This document shows, one piece after another, positions 8,689 to 16,226 of a stretch of 64,000 nt of DNA (positions are counted from its first letter, which is position 1; each line of letters starts with the position of its first letter). The notes under the pieces were generated by a model, which saw only the letters and a program-made list of their open reading frames with translations, had not been told where the DNA came from and searched no databases. The DNA is taken from positions 301,764 through 365,763 of the forward strand of contig BMVA01000007.1 of assembly GCA_014650475.1 (NCBI GenBank). Direction: 5' to 3'. Source of the stretch: Streptomyces albogriseolus (GTDB taxonomy: Bacteria > Actinomycetota > Actinomycetes > Streptomycetales > Streptomycetaceae). A program made the translations under genes and the position numbers.

Positions 8689-9186
8689 ATGGACCACGCC
8701 ATGCACCACCACACCGGCGCCGGACACGGCGCACCGCACGGCGCCGCGCCCGGCGCGACCTGGTCGACGGCGATACGGGCGACGCTCCACTGCCTGCTCG
8801 GCTGTGCCGTCGGCGAGATCCTCGGCATGGCCATCGGCACGTCCCTGATGTGGGGCAACGTCCCGACGATGGCCCTGGCCATCGGCCTGGCCTTCGTCTT
8901 CGGCTACTCCTTCACCCTCTTCGCCGTGGTGCGCGCCGGGGTGTCGCCGAAGGCCGCCGTGAAGATCGCGCTGGCCGCCGACACCGTCTCCATCGCGGTG
9001 ATGGAGCTGGTCGACAACGCCATCATCGCGCTGACCCCGGGGGCGATGGACGCCGAGCTGTCCGAGGGACTGTTCTGGTACGCCCTGCTCGGCGGCTTCG
9101 CCGTCGCCTTCCTGGTCACCACCCCGGTCAACAAGTGGATGATCGGCCGGGGCAAGGGCCACGCGGTGGTCCACGCCCACCACTGA
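8689..9186 (+). CDS. DUF4396 membrane protein, probable copper-regulon member
   Basis: A 165-aa integral membrane protein. The N-terminal 25 residues are His-rich (MDHAMHHHTGAGHGAPHG), and four hydrophobic segments follow (around residues 30-55, 60-82, 90-115 and 128-150). The C-terminus ends VVHAHH. It belongs to DUF4396, a family of unknown function that often occurs near copper-handling genes. The ATG at 8689 is preceded by AAGGGGGATGAGG. The CsoR-type operator just upstream and the metal-ligand-rich termini support a role in copper tolerance or trafficking at the membrane; that role is inference. A partial copy of its 3' end is repeated immediately downstream. Confidence 0.82.
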   Translation: MDHAMHHHTGAGHGAPHGAAPGATWSTAIRATLHCLLGCAVGEILGMAIGTSLMWGNVPTMALAIGLAFVFGYSFTLFAVVRAGVSPKAAVKIALAADTVSIAVMELVDNAIIALTPGAMDAELSEGLFWYALLGGFAVAFLVTTPVNKWMIGRGKGHAVVHAHH

Positions 9187-9643
9187 CCCCGCCCCGCGCC
9201 CACCACTGACCCCGCCCGCGCCCGCCCCGGCCCGCCGGCCGGCGCGGGCGCGGGCGCGGGCGACGCGGGAGCACGCCGTGCCGACCGGGCATCCGCTGCG
9301 CGCGGCCTCGCCCGCGTACGGCGGCCGACCGGACGCGGGCGAGGGGTAGAGTGGGCCGGTCAGCCGTGTCGGGGCCGACGAAGCCCCCGGCGAAGACCGC
9401 AGTCCGCAGGAGAGAGCGAGCGCATGTCCGTGATGCCCGGCGCCGCTGTCTTCCCGCCGTGACCCTTCGCCCCCGGGCGGTGTCCGGAGTTCCTCCGCGC
9501 CGCATCGCCGTGATCCACGGTCCCCACGCCCACTGATCCCGGCCCCGAACTCCCTGCGCACGGGGTCGTCCCACGCCCCTCCCGCGTGCCCCGCCCCGTC
9601 CCCGGGCGCGCCCGAGCAACGACAGGTTCTCCCTCCCTTGTCC
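9187..9643. other. Intergenic region with repeat, GC-rich inverted repeat and possible leader ORF
   Basis: The first part repeats the 3' end of the DUF4396 gene: about 21 bp (CGCCCACCACTGACCCCGCCC) occurs at roughly 9176 and again 23 bp later. A GC-rich inverted repeat built from GCCCGC and GCGGGC runs spans about 9212-9262 and could terminate transcription. Further on, a 12-codon ORF starts at 9424 (ATG) behind GGAGAGAG and ends in TGA. It could be a leader peptide for the transporter, but there is no supporting motif. The rest shows nothing I recognise. Confidence 0.4.
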
Positions 9644-11146
9644 ATGTCCTCCGCACTGTCCCCGTCCGCCTGGCTGCGCGGCGCCCGGCGTCCGTCCTGG
9701 CTGTCCGACCCGAAGGTGCTGCGCACCGAGGTGCTCGGCGGCCTGGTGGTGGCGCTGGCGCTGATTCCCGAGGCGATCTCCTTCTCGATCATCGCCGGGG
9801 TCGACCCTGCGGTCGGTCTGTTCGCCTCCTTCACCATGGCCGTGACGATCGCGGTCGTCGGCGGCCGGCCCGCCATGATCTCGGCGGCGACCGGCGCCGT
9901 CGCCCTCGTCATCGCCCCGCTCAACCGCGAGCACGGCTTCGGGTATCTGGTCGCCGCCGTGATCCTCGCCGGTGTGTTCCAGATCGTGCTGGGCGCGCTC
10001 GGGGTGGCGAAGCTGATGCGGTTCGTGCCGCGCAGCGTGATGGTCGGCTTCGTGAACTCCCTGGCCGTCCTGATCTTCATGGCGCAGGTGCCGGAGATGA
10101 CGGACGTGCCGTGGCCGGTGTATCCGCTGATCGCGGCGGGGCTGGCGATGATGGTGTTCTTCCCGAGGCTCACCACCGTGGTGCCGGCGCCGCTGGTGTC
10201 CATCGTGATCCTCACCGTGATCACCGTCGCGGCCGGGATCGCCGTGCCGACCGTGGGCGACAAGGGCGACCTGCCGTCGTCGCTGCCCGTGCCGGGGCTG
10301 CCGGACGTGCCGTTCACCCTGGACACGCTCACGACCGTCGCTCCGTACGCGTTCGCCATGGCGCTGGTCGGGCTGATGGAGTCGCTGATGACGGCCAAGC
10401 TGGTCGACGACATCACCGACACCCGCTCCTCCAAGACCCGCGAGTCCGTCGGGCAGGGCGTCGCCAACATCGTCACCGGCTTCTTCGGCGGCATGGGCGG
10501 CTGCGCGATGATCGGCCAGACGATGATCAACGTGCGGGTGTCCGGGGCGCGGACCCGGCTGTCGACGTTCCTGGCGGGCGCGTTCCTGATGGTGCTGTGC
10601 ATCGTGTTCGGGCCGGTGGTGTCCGACATCCCGATGGCGGCGCTGGTCGCGGTCATGGTGATGGTGTCGGCGGCCACGTTCGACTGGCACTCGGTCGCCC
10701 CGCGGACGCTGCGGCGGATGCCGGCCGGGGAGACCGTCGTCATGCTGGTCACGGTCGTCTGCGTGGTCGCCACCCACAACCTGGCCGTCGGCGTCGTCGT
10801 CGGCTCGATCGCCGCGATGGTGGTGTTCGCGCGGCGCGTCGCCCGGCTGGCCGAGGTCACCGCGGTCACCGACCCGGACGGCGGCACGGTGGTCTACCGG
10901 GTCACCGGCGAGCTGTTCTTCGCCTCCTCCAACGACCTGGTCGGCCAGTTCTCGTACGCCACCGACCCCGACCGGGTCGTGATCGACCTGTCCGCCGCCC
11001 ACATCTGGGACGCGTCCTCGGTCGCCGCCCTCGACGCCATCGGGACCAAGTACGCCCAGCGCGGCAAGACCGTCGAGATCGTCGGCCTGAACGAGCCCAG
11101 CGCCCGGATCCACAAGACGCTCAGCGGCGAGCTCACCGGCAGCTGA
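9644..11146 (+). CDS. SulP-family anion transporter with STAS domain
   Basis: A roughly 500-aa membrane transporter. About residues 30-400 hold the 10-14 helices of the SulP/SLC26 family, seen in EVLGGLVVALALIPEAISF, GLFASFTMAV and SRPAMI-like GGRPAMISAATGA. The sequence GFFGGMGGCAMIGQTMINV is the typical central motif. A C-terminal STAS domain follows (about 410-500, VVIDLSAAHIWDASSVAALD). It probably moves sulfate, bicarbonate or another small anion by proton or sodium coupling, and the substrate cannot be read from sequence. ATG 9644 is preceded in frame by TTG 9638, and neither has a strong ribosome-binding site. Confidence 0.9.
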   Translation: MSSALSPSAWLRGARRPSWLSDPKVLRTEVLGGLVVALALIPEAISFSIIAGVDPAVGLFASFTMAVTIAVVGGRPAMISAATGAVALVIAPLNREHGFGYLVAAVILAGVFQIVLGALGVAKLMRFVPRSVMVGFVNSLAVLIFMAQVPEMTDVPWPVYPLIAAGLAMMVFFPRLTTVVPAPLVSIVILTVITVAAGIAVPTVGDKGDLPSSLPVPGLPDVPFTLDTLTTVAPYAFAMALVGLMESLMTAKLVDDITDTRSSKTRESVGQGVANIVTGFFGGMGGCAMIGQTMINVRVSGARTRLSTFLAGAFLMVLCIVFGPVVSDIPMAALVAVMVMVSAATFDWHSVAPRTLRRMPAGETVVMLVTVVCVVATHNLAVGVVVGSIAAMVVFARRVARLAEVTAVTDPDGGTVVYRVTGELFFASSNDLVGQFSYATDPDRVVIDLSAAHIWDASSVAALDAIGTKYAQRGKTVEIVGLNEPSARIHKTLSGELTGS

Positions 11147-11226
11147 CCGGGAGGCGCGGGGCCGCCCCGGCAACCGGTCAGTTTCCGAGAAGCGCCTGCG
11201 GCCGGGGCGGCCCTACCGTCGACCGC

Positions 11227-11856
11227 ATGAACTCCATCGACTCCGTCACGCTGGAGGTGGCCGACCCCACGGCCGCCGCGCGCTTCTACTCCGACGCCTT
11301 CGGCCTGGACCGGGAGCGGGTGCGCCTGCGCGCGTCCGACGAGCCCACCGGCGGCTTCCGCGGCTTCACCCTGTCGCTGGTCATGTCCCAGCCCGGCGAC
11401 GTCGACACGCTGCACCGCGCCGCCCTCGACGCGGGCGCCACCCTGCTGAAGCCCGCCGAGAAGTCCCTGTGGGGCTACGGCGGTGTCGTCCAGGCGCCCG
11501 ACGGCACGGTCTGGCAGCTGGTGACCTCGTCGAAGAAGAACACCGGCCCGGTCACCCGGACGATCGACGAGATCGTGCTGCTGCTCGGCGTCGAGGACGT
11601 GAAGGCGACCAAGCAGTTCTACGTCGGGCGCGGCCTCACCGCCGGCAAGAGCTTCGGCGGCAAGTACGTCGAGTTCGCGGGCGACCCCGGCAGCGTGAAG
11701 CTGTCGCTGTACAAGCGCAAGGCGCTGGCGAAGGTCGCGGGCGTGCCCGTCGAGGGCAGCGGCTCGCACCGCATCGCCCTCGTGAGCCCGGTCGGCCCCT
11801 TCACCGACCCGGACGGTTTCGTCTGCGAGGCGCCGGAGCGGAAGCCGGACGAGTGA
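11227..11856 (+). CDS. VOC (glyoxalase/bleomycin-resistance fold) family protein
   Basis: A 209-aa soluble protein made of two paired beta-alpha-beta-beta-beta halves. The first begins IDSVTLEVADPTAAARFYSDAFG and ends in APDGTVWQLV; the second begins TIDEIVLLLGVEDVKATKQFY and ends with FTDPDGFVCEA. This is the glyoxalase I / dihydroxybiphenyl dioxygenase fold. The usual metal-ligand His at the start of each half is not obvious, so it may not be metal-dependent. Its role is unknown. The ATG is close to the preceding SulP gene (81-bp gap). It converges with the ATPase gene across a short hairpin. Confidence 0.83.
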   Translation: MNSIDSVTLEVADPTAAARFYSDAFGLDRERVRLRASDEPTGGFRGFTLSLVMSQPGDVDTLHRAALDAGATLLKPAEKSLWGYGGVVQAPDGTVWQLVTSSKKNTGPVTRTIDEIVLLLGVEDVKATKQFYVGRGLTAGKSFGGKYVEFAGDPGSVKLSLYKRKALAKVAGVPVEGSGSHRIALVSPVGPFTDPDGFVCEAPERKPDE

Positions 11857-11859
11857 CGC

Positions 11860-11881
11860 ACGTCCCCGGAGGGCGGGACGT
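11860..11881. terminator. Short hairpin between convergent genes
   Basis: Arms ACGTCCC and GGGACGT with an 8-nt loop lie between the VOC stop and the ATPase stop, and overlap the latter. No T tract is present. The position suggests a bidirectional terminator, but the stem is short. Confidence 0.35.
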
Positions 11882-12588
11882 CACTCCAGTACGTGCCGCA
11901 GGTACGCCGTCGGGTCGGCGAGGTAGCGGCGCCAGTGGTCGACCAGGGCGAGGTCCTGCCAGGCGGTGCGCCGGACGCCGTGGTCGCCGACCTCGACGAC
12001 GTCCGCGCCGGGCAGGGCGGTCAGCAGCGGGGAGTGGGTGGCGCACACCACCTGCGCGCCGGCCCGCGCCAGCCGGTCGATGTGGCCGAGCAGCTCCAGG
12101 CACGAGGAGAAGGACAGGGCGGCCTCGGGCTCGTCCATGACGTACAGGCCGGGGCGCAGGAACTTGTCGCGGAACGCCGCGAGGAAGCCCTCGCCGTGAC
12201 TGCGCTCGTCCGGTGCGAGGCCCTCCCGGCCCAGCGCGTCCAGGGCGGTCTCGGCGCGCAGGAAGAAGCCCTGGCGGGCGGACCAGGAGGCGAGCATGCG
12301 GCGGCCGCGGGGCGCGGCGTCGAAGCGGATGTGCTCGCCCAGCACCGACTTGGTGCGGTGGCTCGCGTACCGCCACTCGTGCGAGCCGCCCCACGGGTCC
12401 AGGCCGAAGCCCTCGGCGAGCGCCTCGACCAGGGTCGACTTGCCGGAGCCGTTCTCACCGACGACGAAGGTCACCGGGGCGGTGAACCGCAGACCGCCGT
12501 CGAGGAGCGCACGGACGCAGGGGACCGACCAGGGCCACTCCCCCACGTCGTACGCACCCACATGGGCGTACGCACGTTCGATGATCAC
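11881..12588 (-). CDS. AAA-family ATPase (ABC-type nucleotide-binding fold)
   Basis: A 235-aa soluble ATPase. Walker A GENGSGKS is at residues 44-51, and Walker B with the ABC-like DEPEAALSF is at about 146-155. A switch-like His lies in VVCATHSPLL. The N-terminal pattern (TFVVGENGSGKSTLVEALA) is that of stand-alone AAA_21/AAA_23 ATPases related to RecF/SMC heads rather than of transporters, and no membrane partner is adjacent. Its function is unknown; relatives act in DNA repair, phage defence or stress responses. It converges with the VOC gene and is separated by 44 bp from the peptidase gene downstream of it on the window map. Confidence 0.8.
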   Translation of the reverse strand: MIIERAYAHVGAYDVGEWPWSVPCVRALLDGGLRFTAPVTFVVGENGSGKSTLVEALAEGFGLDPWGGSHEWRYASHRTKSVLGEHIRFDAAPRGRRMLASWSARQGFFLRAETALDALGREGLAPDERSHGEGFLAAFRDKFLRPGLYVMDEPEAALSFSSCLELLGHIDRLARAGAQVVCATHSPLLTALPGADVVEVGDHGVRRTAWQDLALVDHWRRYLADPTAYLRHVLE

Positions 12589-12632
12589 GGGTCGAGTCTG
12601 TCACGGGGCGGCCCGGCGGGCAGCCCGCCCGC

Positions 12633-13898
12633 TCACTTCGTGCCGACCGTCCGCAGCACCGTCAGCACCAGGGCCCGTGCCGTCTCCACCACCTCCCGCA
12701 CGCTCACGTGCTCCCTCGCGCTGTGCGCCACCGCGATGTCGCCCGGCCCGTACTGCAGGGCCGGTATCCCGGCGCCGGTGTAGTGCCGCAGATCGCTGCC
12801 GTACGTCGCCCCGCGCCGCCGGGGCGCCGGCCCGCCCGTCGCGTCGGCGTGCGCGGCGCCGACCGTGTCCGCGAGGGGGTGCCCCTCGGGCAGCATGCCG
12901 CTCGCGAACTGCCCGCCCGGCCAGGTCACCGTCGCCGGGTGGTCGCGCAGCCAGGGGTCGGCGGCGCACGCCTCGGCCACGCACCGCTCCAGCGCGGCGC
13001 GCGCGTCCGCCGGGTCCTCGCCGAGCCGTACGCCGAACCTGCCCTCCGCGACCAGCAGGTCGGGCACGCTGCTGGCCCAGTCCTCGGCCCGCAGCGTGCC
13101 CACCGACAGGCCGTACGGGATCGGGTACTCGGCGAGCAGCGGGTCCGGGTCCCGGTTCCGCTCCTCCTCCAGCGCGGCCAGCGCCCGGTGCAGCGGGAGG
13201 TAGGCGTCGACCGCGCTCACGCCCTGCTCCCGGGAGCTGCCGTGCGCGGCCTTGCCCGGCACGGCGATCCGGAAGGTCAGCGCGCCCGCGTTGGCGGTGA
13301 TCAGCGTGGAGGCGGTGGGCTCGGCGATGACGCAGGCGTCGCCGGTGTGACCGCGCCGCAGCGTGCCGAACGCGCCGAGGCCGCCGTCCTCCTCGCCGAC
13401 GACGAAGTGCGCGGCGACCCGGCCGCGCAGCCGGATCCCGGCCGCGCGTATCGCGGCGAGCGCGGCGAGGTGCGCCGCGAGACCGGCCTTCATGTCGCAC
13501 GCCCCGCGCCCGTGCACCAGATCTCCCGTGACCCGCGGCACGAAGGGGTCCCCGTCCCACGCGGCCACGTCCCCCGGCGGTACGACGTCGACATGGCCCT
13601 GGAGGATCAGCGTCGGCCCGTCGCCCCCGTCGGGCGTCGTCCCGACCAGCCCCCACGCCTCCTCGCGCGGCGCCTCCGTGCCGGGGAAGTCCGGGTCGGC
13701 GCGCAGCGCGGGCAGGTCCATCGACCACAGGTCGACGTCCAGCCCCAGCCACTCCAGCCGCCCGGCGAGCTGATGCTGCAACTCCGACTCGGCGGCGCTC
13801 CCCGTGACACTCGGCACGGAGATCAGCTCCATCAGCGTCCGCGCGGTGGCCCCCGCGTCCACCGCGGCCAGCGCCGCGGTCTCGTCATCGCTCAGCAT
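12633..13898 (-). CDS. M20 family metallopeptidase (ArgE/DapE-like)
   Basis: A 421-aa cytoplasmic amidohydrolase of the M20/ArgE/DapE family. The zinc-site signatures are GHVDVVP (residues 101-107), GACDMKAG (132-139) and the catalytic Glu in GEEDGG (168-173). The dimerisation domain follows the KAAHGSS motif, and a final His lies in HSAREHVSV. It should hydrolyse an N-acyl amino acid or small peptide; acetylornithine or succinyl-diaminopimelate is possible but not demonstrated by sequence. ATG 13898 has GAGGGA upstream. Its 3' end is 44 bp from the ATPase gene on the same strand. Confidence 0.88.
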   Translation of the reverse strand: MLSDDETAALAAVDAGATARTLMELISVPSVTGSAAESELQHQLAGRLEWLGLDVDLWSMDLPALRADPDFPGTEAPREEAWGLVGTTPDGGDGPTLILQGHVDVVPPGDVAAWDGDPFVPRVTGDLVHGRGACDMKAGLAAHLAALAAIRAAGIRLRGRVAAHFVVGEEDGGLGAFGTLRRGHTGDACVIAEPTASTLITANAGALTFRIAVPGKAAHGSSREQGVSAVDAYLPLHRALAALEEERNRDPDPLLAEYPIPYGLSVGTLRAEDWASSVPDLLVAEGRFGVRLGEDPADARAALERCVAEACAADPWLRDHPATVTWPGGQFASGMLPEGHPLADTVGAAHADATGGPAPRRRGATYGSDLRHYTGAGIPALQYGPGDIAVAHSAREHVSVREVVETARALVLTVLRTVGTK

Positions 13899-13972
13899 GC
13901 CGTCCCTCCCCTCACCCCGGGGGGCGACCCGACACCGCCCCCGCATGCATACCTGCGCAGGACGGGCGCGGG

Positions 13973-15424
13973 CTACGCCCCCGTCTCCCCCCGTTCCTCC
14001 GTCGCCCCCGCGACCGTGAAACCCGTGACCGTGCCGCCGCCCTCCCGGTGGAAGGCGTAGGGGGCGCCGCCGTGGGCGAGGGCGACCTCGCGGACGATCG
14101 AGAGGCCCAGGCCCGAGCCGGGGAGGGAGCGGGCGTCGGCGGCGCGGTAGAAGCGGTCGAAGACGCGGGTCAGGTCGTCGTCGGCGATGCCCGGGCCCCG
14201 GTCGCGGACCTCCACCCGTACCGTGCCGGGCCGGGCGGGACCCGCCACGTGGATCTCCACGGGCGCGCGGCCCTGCCGGTCGAACTTGACCGCGTTCTCC
14301 ACCAGGTTGGACAGCGCCCGGGTGAGCATCCCGGGCCGCCCGTGGGTCGTGGTGTCCCCGCTGGCGTGGACCACGATCTCGCGTCCGGTGCGCCGCCGGG
14401 CGAGGCCCGCCACCTCGTCGGCGACGTCCGCGAGGTCGATCCGCTGCGGCGGCTCCGTGTCGGACTGCCCGGCCGCCAGGTCGACCAGTTCGTTGACCAG
14501 GTCGGTCAGCTCCCGCGCCTCCTGGGCGAGGTCGGTGACCAGCTCCTCGCGGCTGTCGGGCGGGAGCTCGTCGATGCGGCGCAGCAGCGAGATGTTGGTG
14601 CGCAGGGAGGTGAGCGGGGTGCGCAGCTCGTGCCCCGCGTCCTGGACCAGCCGGCGCTGGTCCTCCTCGGACTGGGCGAGCCGCCCCAGCATCCGGTCGA
14701 AGGCCCGGCCGAGCCGTCCCACCTCGTCGTAGCCGGCGACCGGCACCTGGATGCCGAGGCGGCGCGTGCGGGCGACGGCCTCGGCGGTGTTGGTGAGCAC
14801 CACGAGACGGCGGGTGATGCGCCGGGCCAGCCACCAGCCGAACAGCCCGGCGGCGACCACCACGGCCGCCATGAGCAGGAACGTGCGCCGCTGCAGCGCC
14901 CGCAGCAGGTCCTCCGTGTCGCTGAACTCCTGCGCGACCTGCACCGCGCCCCTGCCGCCGCCCAGGGAGACGGTCGCGACCCGGTAGACGTCGTCGCCGA
15001 CGTCCACCCCCGCGTGCACGACCACGCGCCCGGCCGTCGAGGCGCCCGCGACCCGGCGGTCGTCGTCCACCACCGGCAGCCCCGGGTCGCCCGGGTCGAC
15101 GATCCCGCCGTCCGGCCCGAGCACCTGCACGTCCGTGCGGGCCGGGCGCACCAGGTCGTGGCCGGGCGCGGCGGAGGAGAAGTCGTGCGGCGACATCCGG
15201 TTCGCCCGGACCTCGTCCCGCAGGTCCCGCACCACCTCGTCGAACACGGACTGCTGGTCCACCCGCAGCAGCCGCGCGGCCGCGTTGTACGACAGGAAGC
15301 CGACCAGCAGCGTCACGGTGGCGGTCACCGCCGCGAACGCCACCGCGAAGGTCGTGCCCAGCGACAGCAGCCGCATCCGCCGCCGCTGGACCGACGGCCC
15401 GTGCGCACCGCCGCCGACGGCCAC
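13973..15424 (-). CDS. Sensor histidine kinase (MprB-like)
   Basis: A 483-aa membrane kinase. The first transmembrane helix is at about residues 20-45 and an extracytoplasmic sensing domain spans 46-180. The second helix is near 182-200, followed by a HAMP segment (about 200-255). The H-box DAGHELRTPL has His265; N-box NLVENAVKF, G1 DRGPGIADDD and G2 GSGLGLSIV are all present. It should autophosphorylate and pass phosphate to the regulator encoded just upstream. GTG 15424 begins directly after the regulator's stop codon, so the two are translationally coupled. The stimulus is unknown; relatives respond to cell-envelope stress. Confidence 0.92.
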   Translation of the reverse strand: MAVGGGAHGPSVQRRRMRLLSLGTTFAVAFAAVTATVTLLVGFLSYNAAARLLRVDQQSVFDEVVRDLRDEVRANRMSPHDFSSAAPGHDLVRPARTDVQVLGPDGGIVDPGDPGLPVVDDDRRVAGASTAGRVVVHAGVDVGDDVYRVATVSLGGGRGAVQVAQEFSDTEDLLRALQRRTFLLMAAVVVAAGLFGWWLARRITRRLVVLTNTAEAVARTRRLGIQVPVAGYDEVGRLGRAFDRMLGRLAQSEEDQRRLVQDAGHELRTPLTSLRTNISLLRRIDELPPDSREELVTDLAQEARELTDLVNELVDLAAGQSDTEPPQRIDLADVADEVAGLARRRTGREIVVHASGDTTTHGRPGMLTRALSNLVENAVKFDRQGRAPVEIHVAGPARPGTVRVEVRDRGPGIADDDLTRVFDRFYRAADARSLPGSGLGLSIVREVALAHGGAPYAFHREGGGTVTGFTVAGATEERGETGA

Positions 15425-16153
15425 TCAGCCCTCCCGCAGGACGTAACCCACCCCGCGCACCGTGTGGATGAGCTGCGGGGCGCCGGGCTCGTCGAGCTTG
15501 CGGCGCAGATAGCCGACGTAGACGGCGAGGTTCTTGGAGCCGGGGCCGAAGTCGTAGCCCCAGATGCGGTCGTAGATGGTGGCGTGCTCCAGGACCACGC
15601 CGGCGTTGCGGATGAGCAGTTCCAGCAGCTCGAACTCGGTGCGGGTCAGCTCCAGTTCGCGGTCGCCGCGCCAGGCCCGGCGGGCCTGCGGGTCCATGCG
15701 CAGTCCGGCCGCCTCCAGACAGCGCCCGGACGGCGCGGGCGCCCCGGGCTCCGGGGCGGCGGCGGGCTCGGGCCCCGTGGGCACGGGGGCCGCCCGGCGC
15801 AGGAGGGCGCGCAGCCGGGCGAAGACCTCCTCGACGTCGAACGGCTTGACGACGTAGTCGTCGGCGCCCGCGTCGAGCCCGGCGATGCGGTCGGCGGTCT
15901 CCACCAGTGCGGTCAGTATCAGCACCGGGGTGCGGTCGCCCTCGGCGCGCAGCACCCGGCACACCTGGAGTCCGTCGATGCCGGGCATCATCACGTCGAG
16001 CACCAGCACGTCGGGCCGGCTGCGGTGCGCCTGCGCGAGGGCCTCGACGCCGTCGGCGACGGCCGTGACGTGGTAGCCCTCCAGGGTCAGCGCGCGCTCC
16101 AGCGCGTTGCGGATGGCGCGGTCGTCTTCGGCGAGCAGAACGGTGTGCGGCAC
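15425..16153 (-). CDS. OmpR-family response regulator (MprA-like)
   Basis: A 242-aa two-component regulator. The receiver domain (residues 1-120) has acidic pocket EDD at 9-11, phospho-acceptor Asp53 in LDVMMPG and Lys in VVKPFD. An Ala/Pro-rich linker (about 122-150) leads to the winged-helix effector domain, with LTRTEFELLELLIRNAG and WGYDFGPGSKNLAVYVGYLRRK. That last segment is typical of the MprA/TcrA subgroup. It is the first gene of a two-gene operon with the sensor kinase. GTG start at 16153. Confidence 0.93.
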   Translation of the reverse strand: MPHTVLLAEDDRAIRNALERALTLEGYHVTAVADGVEALAQAHRSRPDVLVLDVMMPGIDGLQVCRVLRAEGDRTPVLILTALVETADRIAGLDAGADDYVVKPFDVEEVFARLRALLRRAAPVPTGPEPAAAPEPGAPAPSGRCLEAAGLRMDPQARRAWRGDRELELTRTEFELLELLIRNAGVVLEHATIYDRIWGYDFGPGSKNLAVYVGYLRRKLDEPGAPQLIHTVRGVGYVLREG

Positions 16154-16226
16154 CCGCCCAGTGTGCCAAGCCGCCGGGGCCGGGCGGCCCCGGCGGCCGT
16201 CCGGGCCTCCGCTTCTTACCGCCGTC

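Noticed and set aside
9424-9462. Twelve-codon ORF as a real leader peptide for the SulP gene
   Set aside because: It has a ribosome-binding site but no diagnostic residues or attenuator structure, so it is only mentioned in the intergenic entry.
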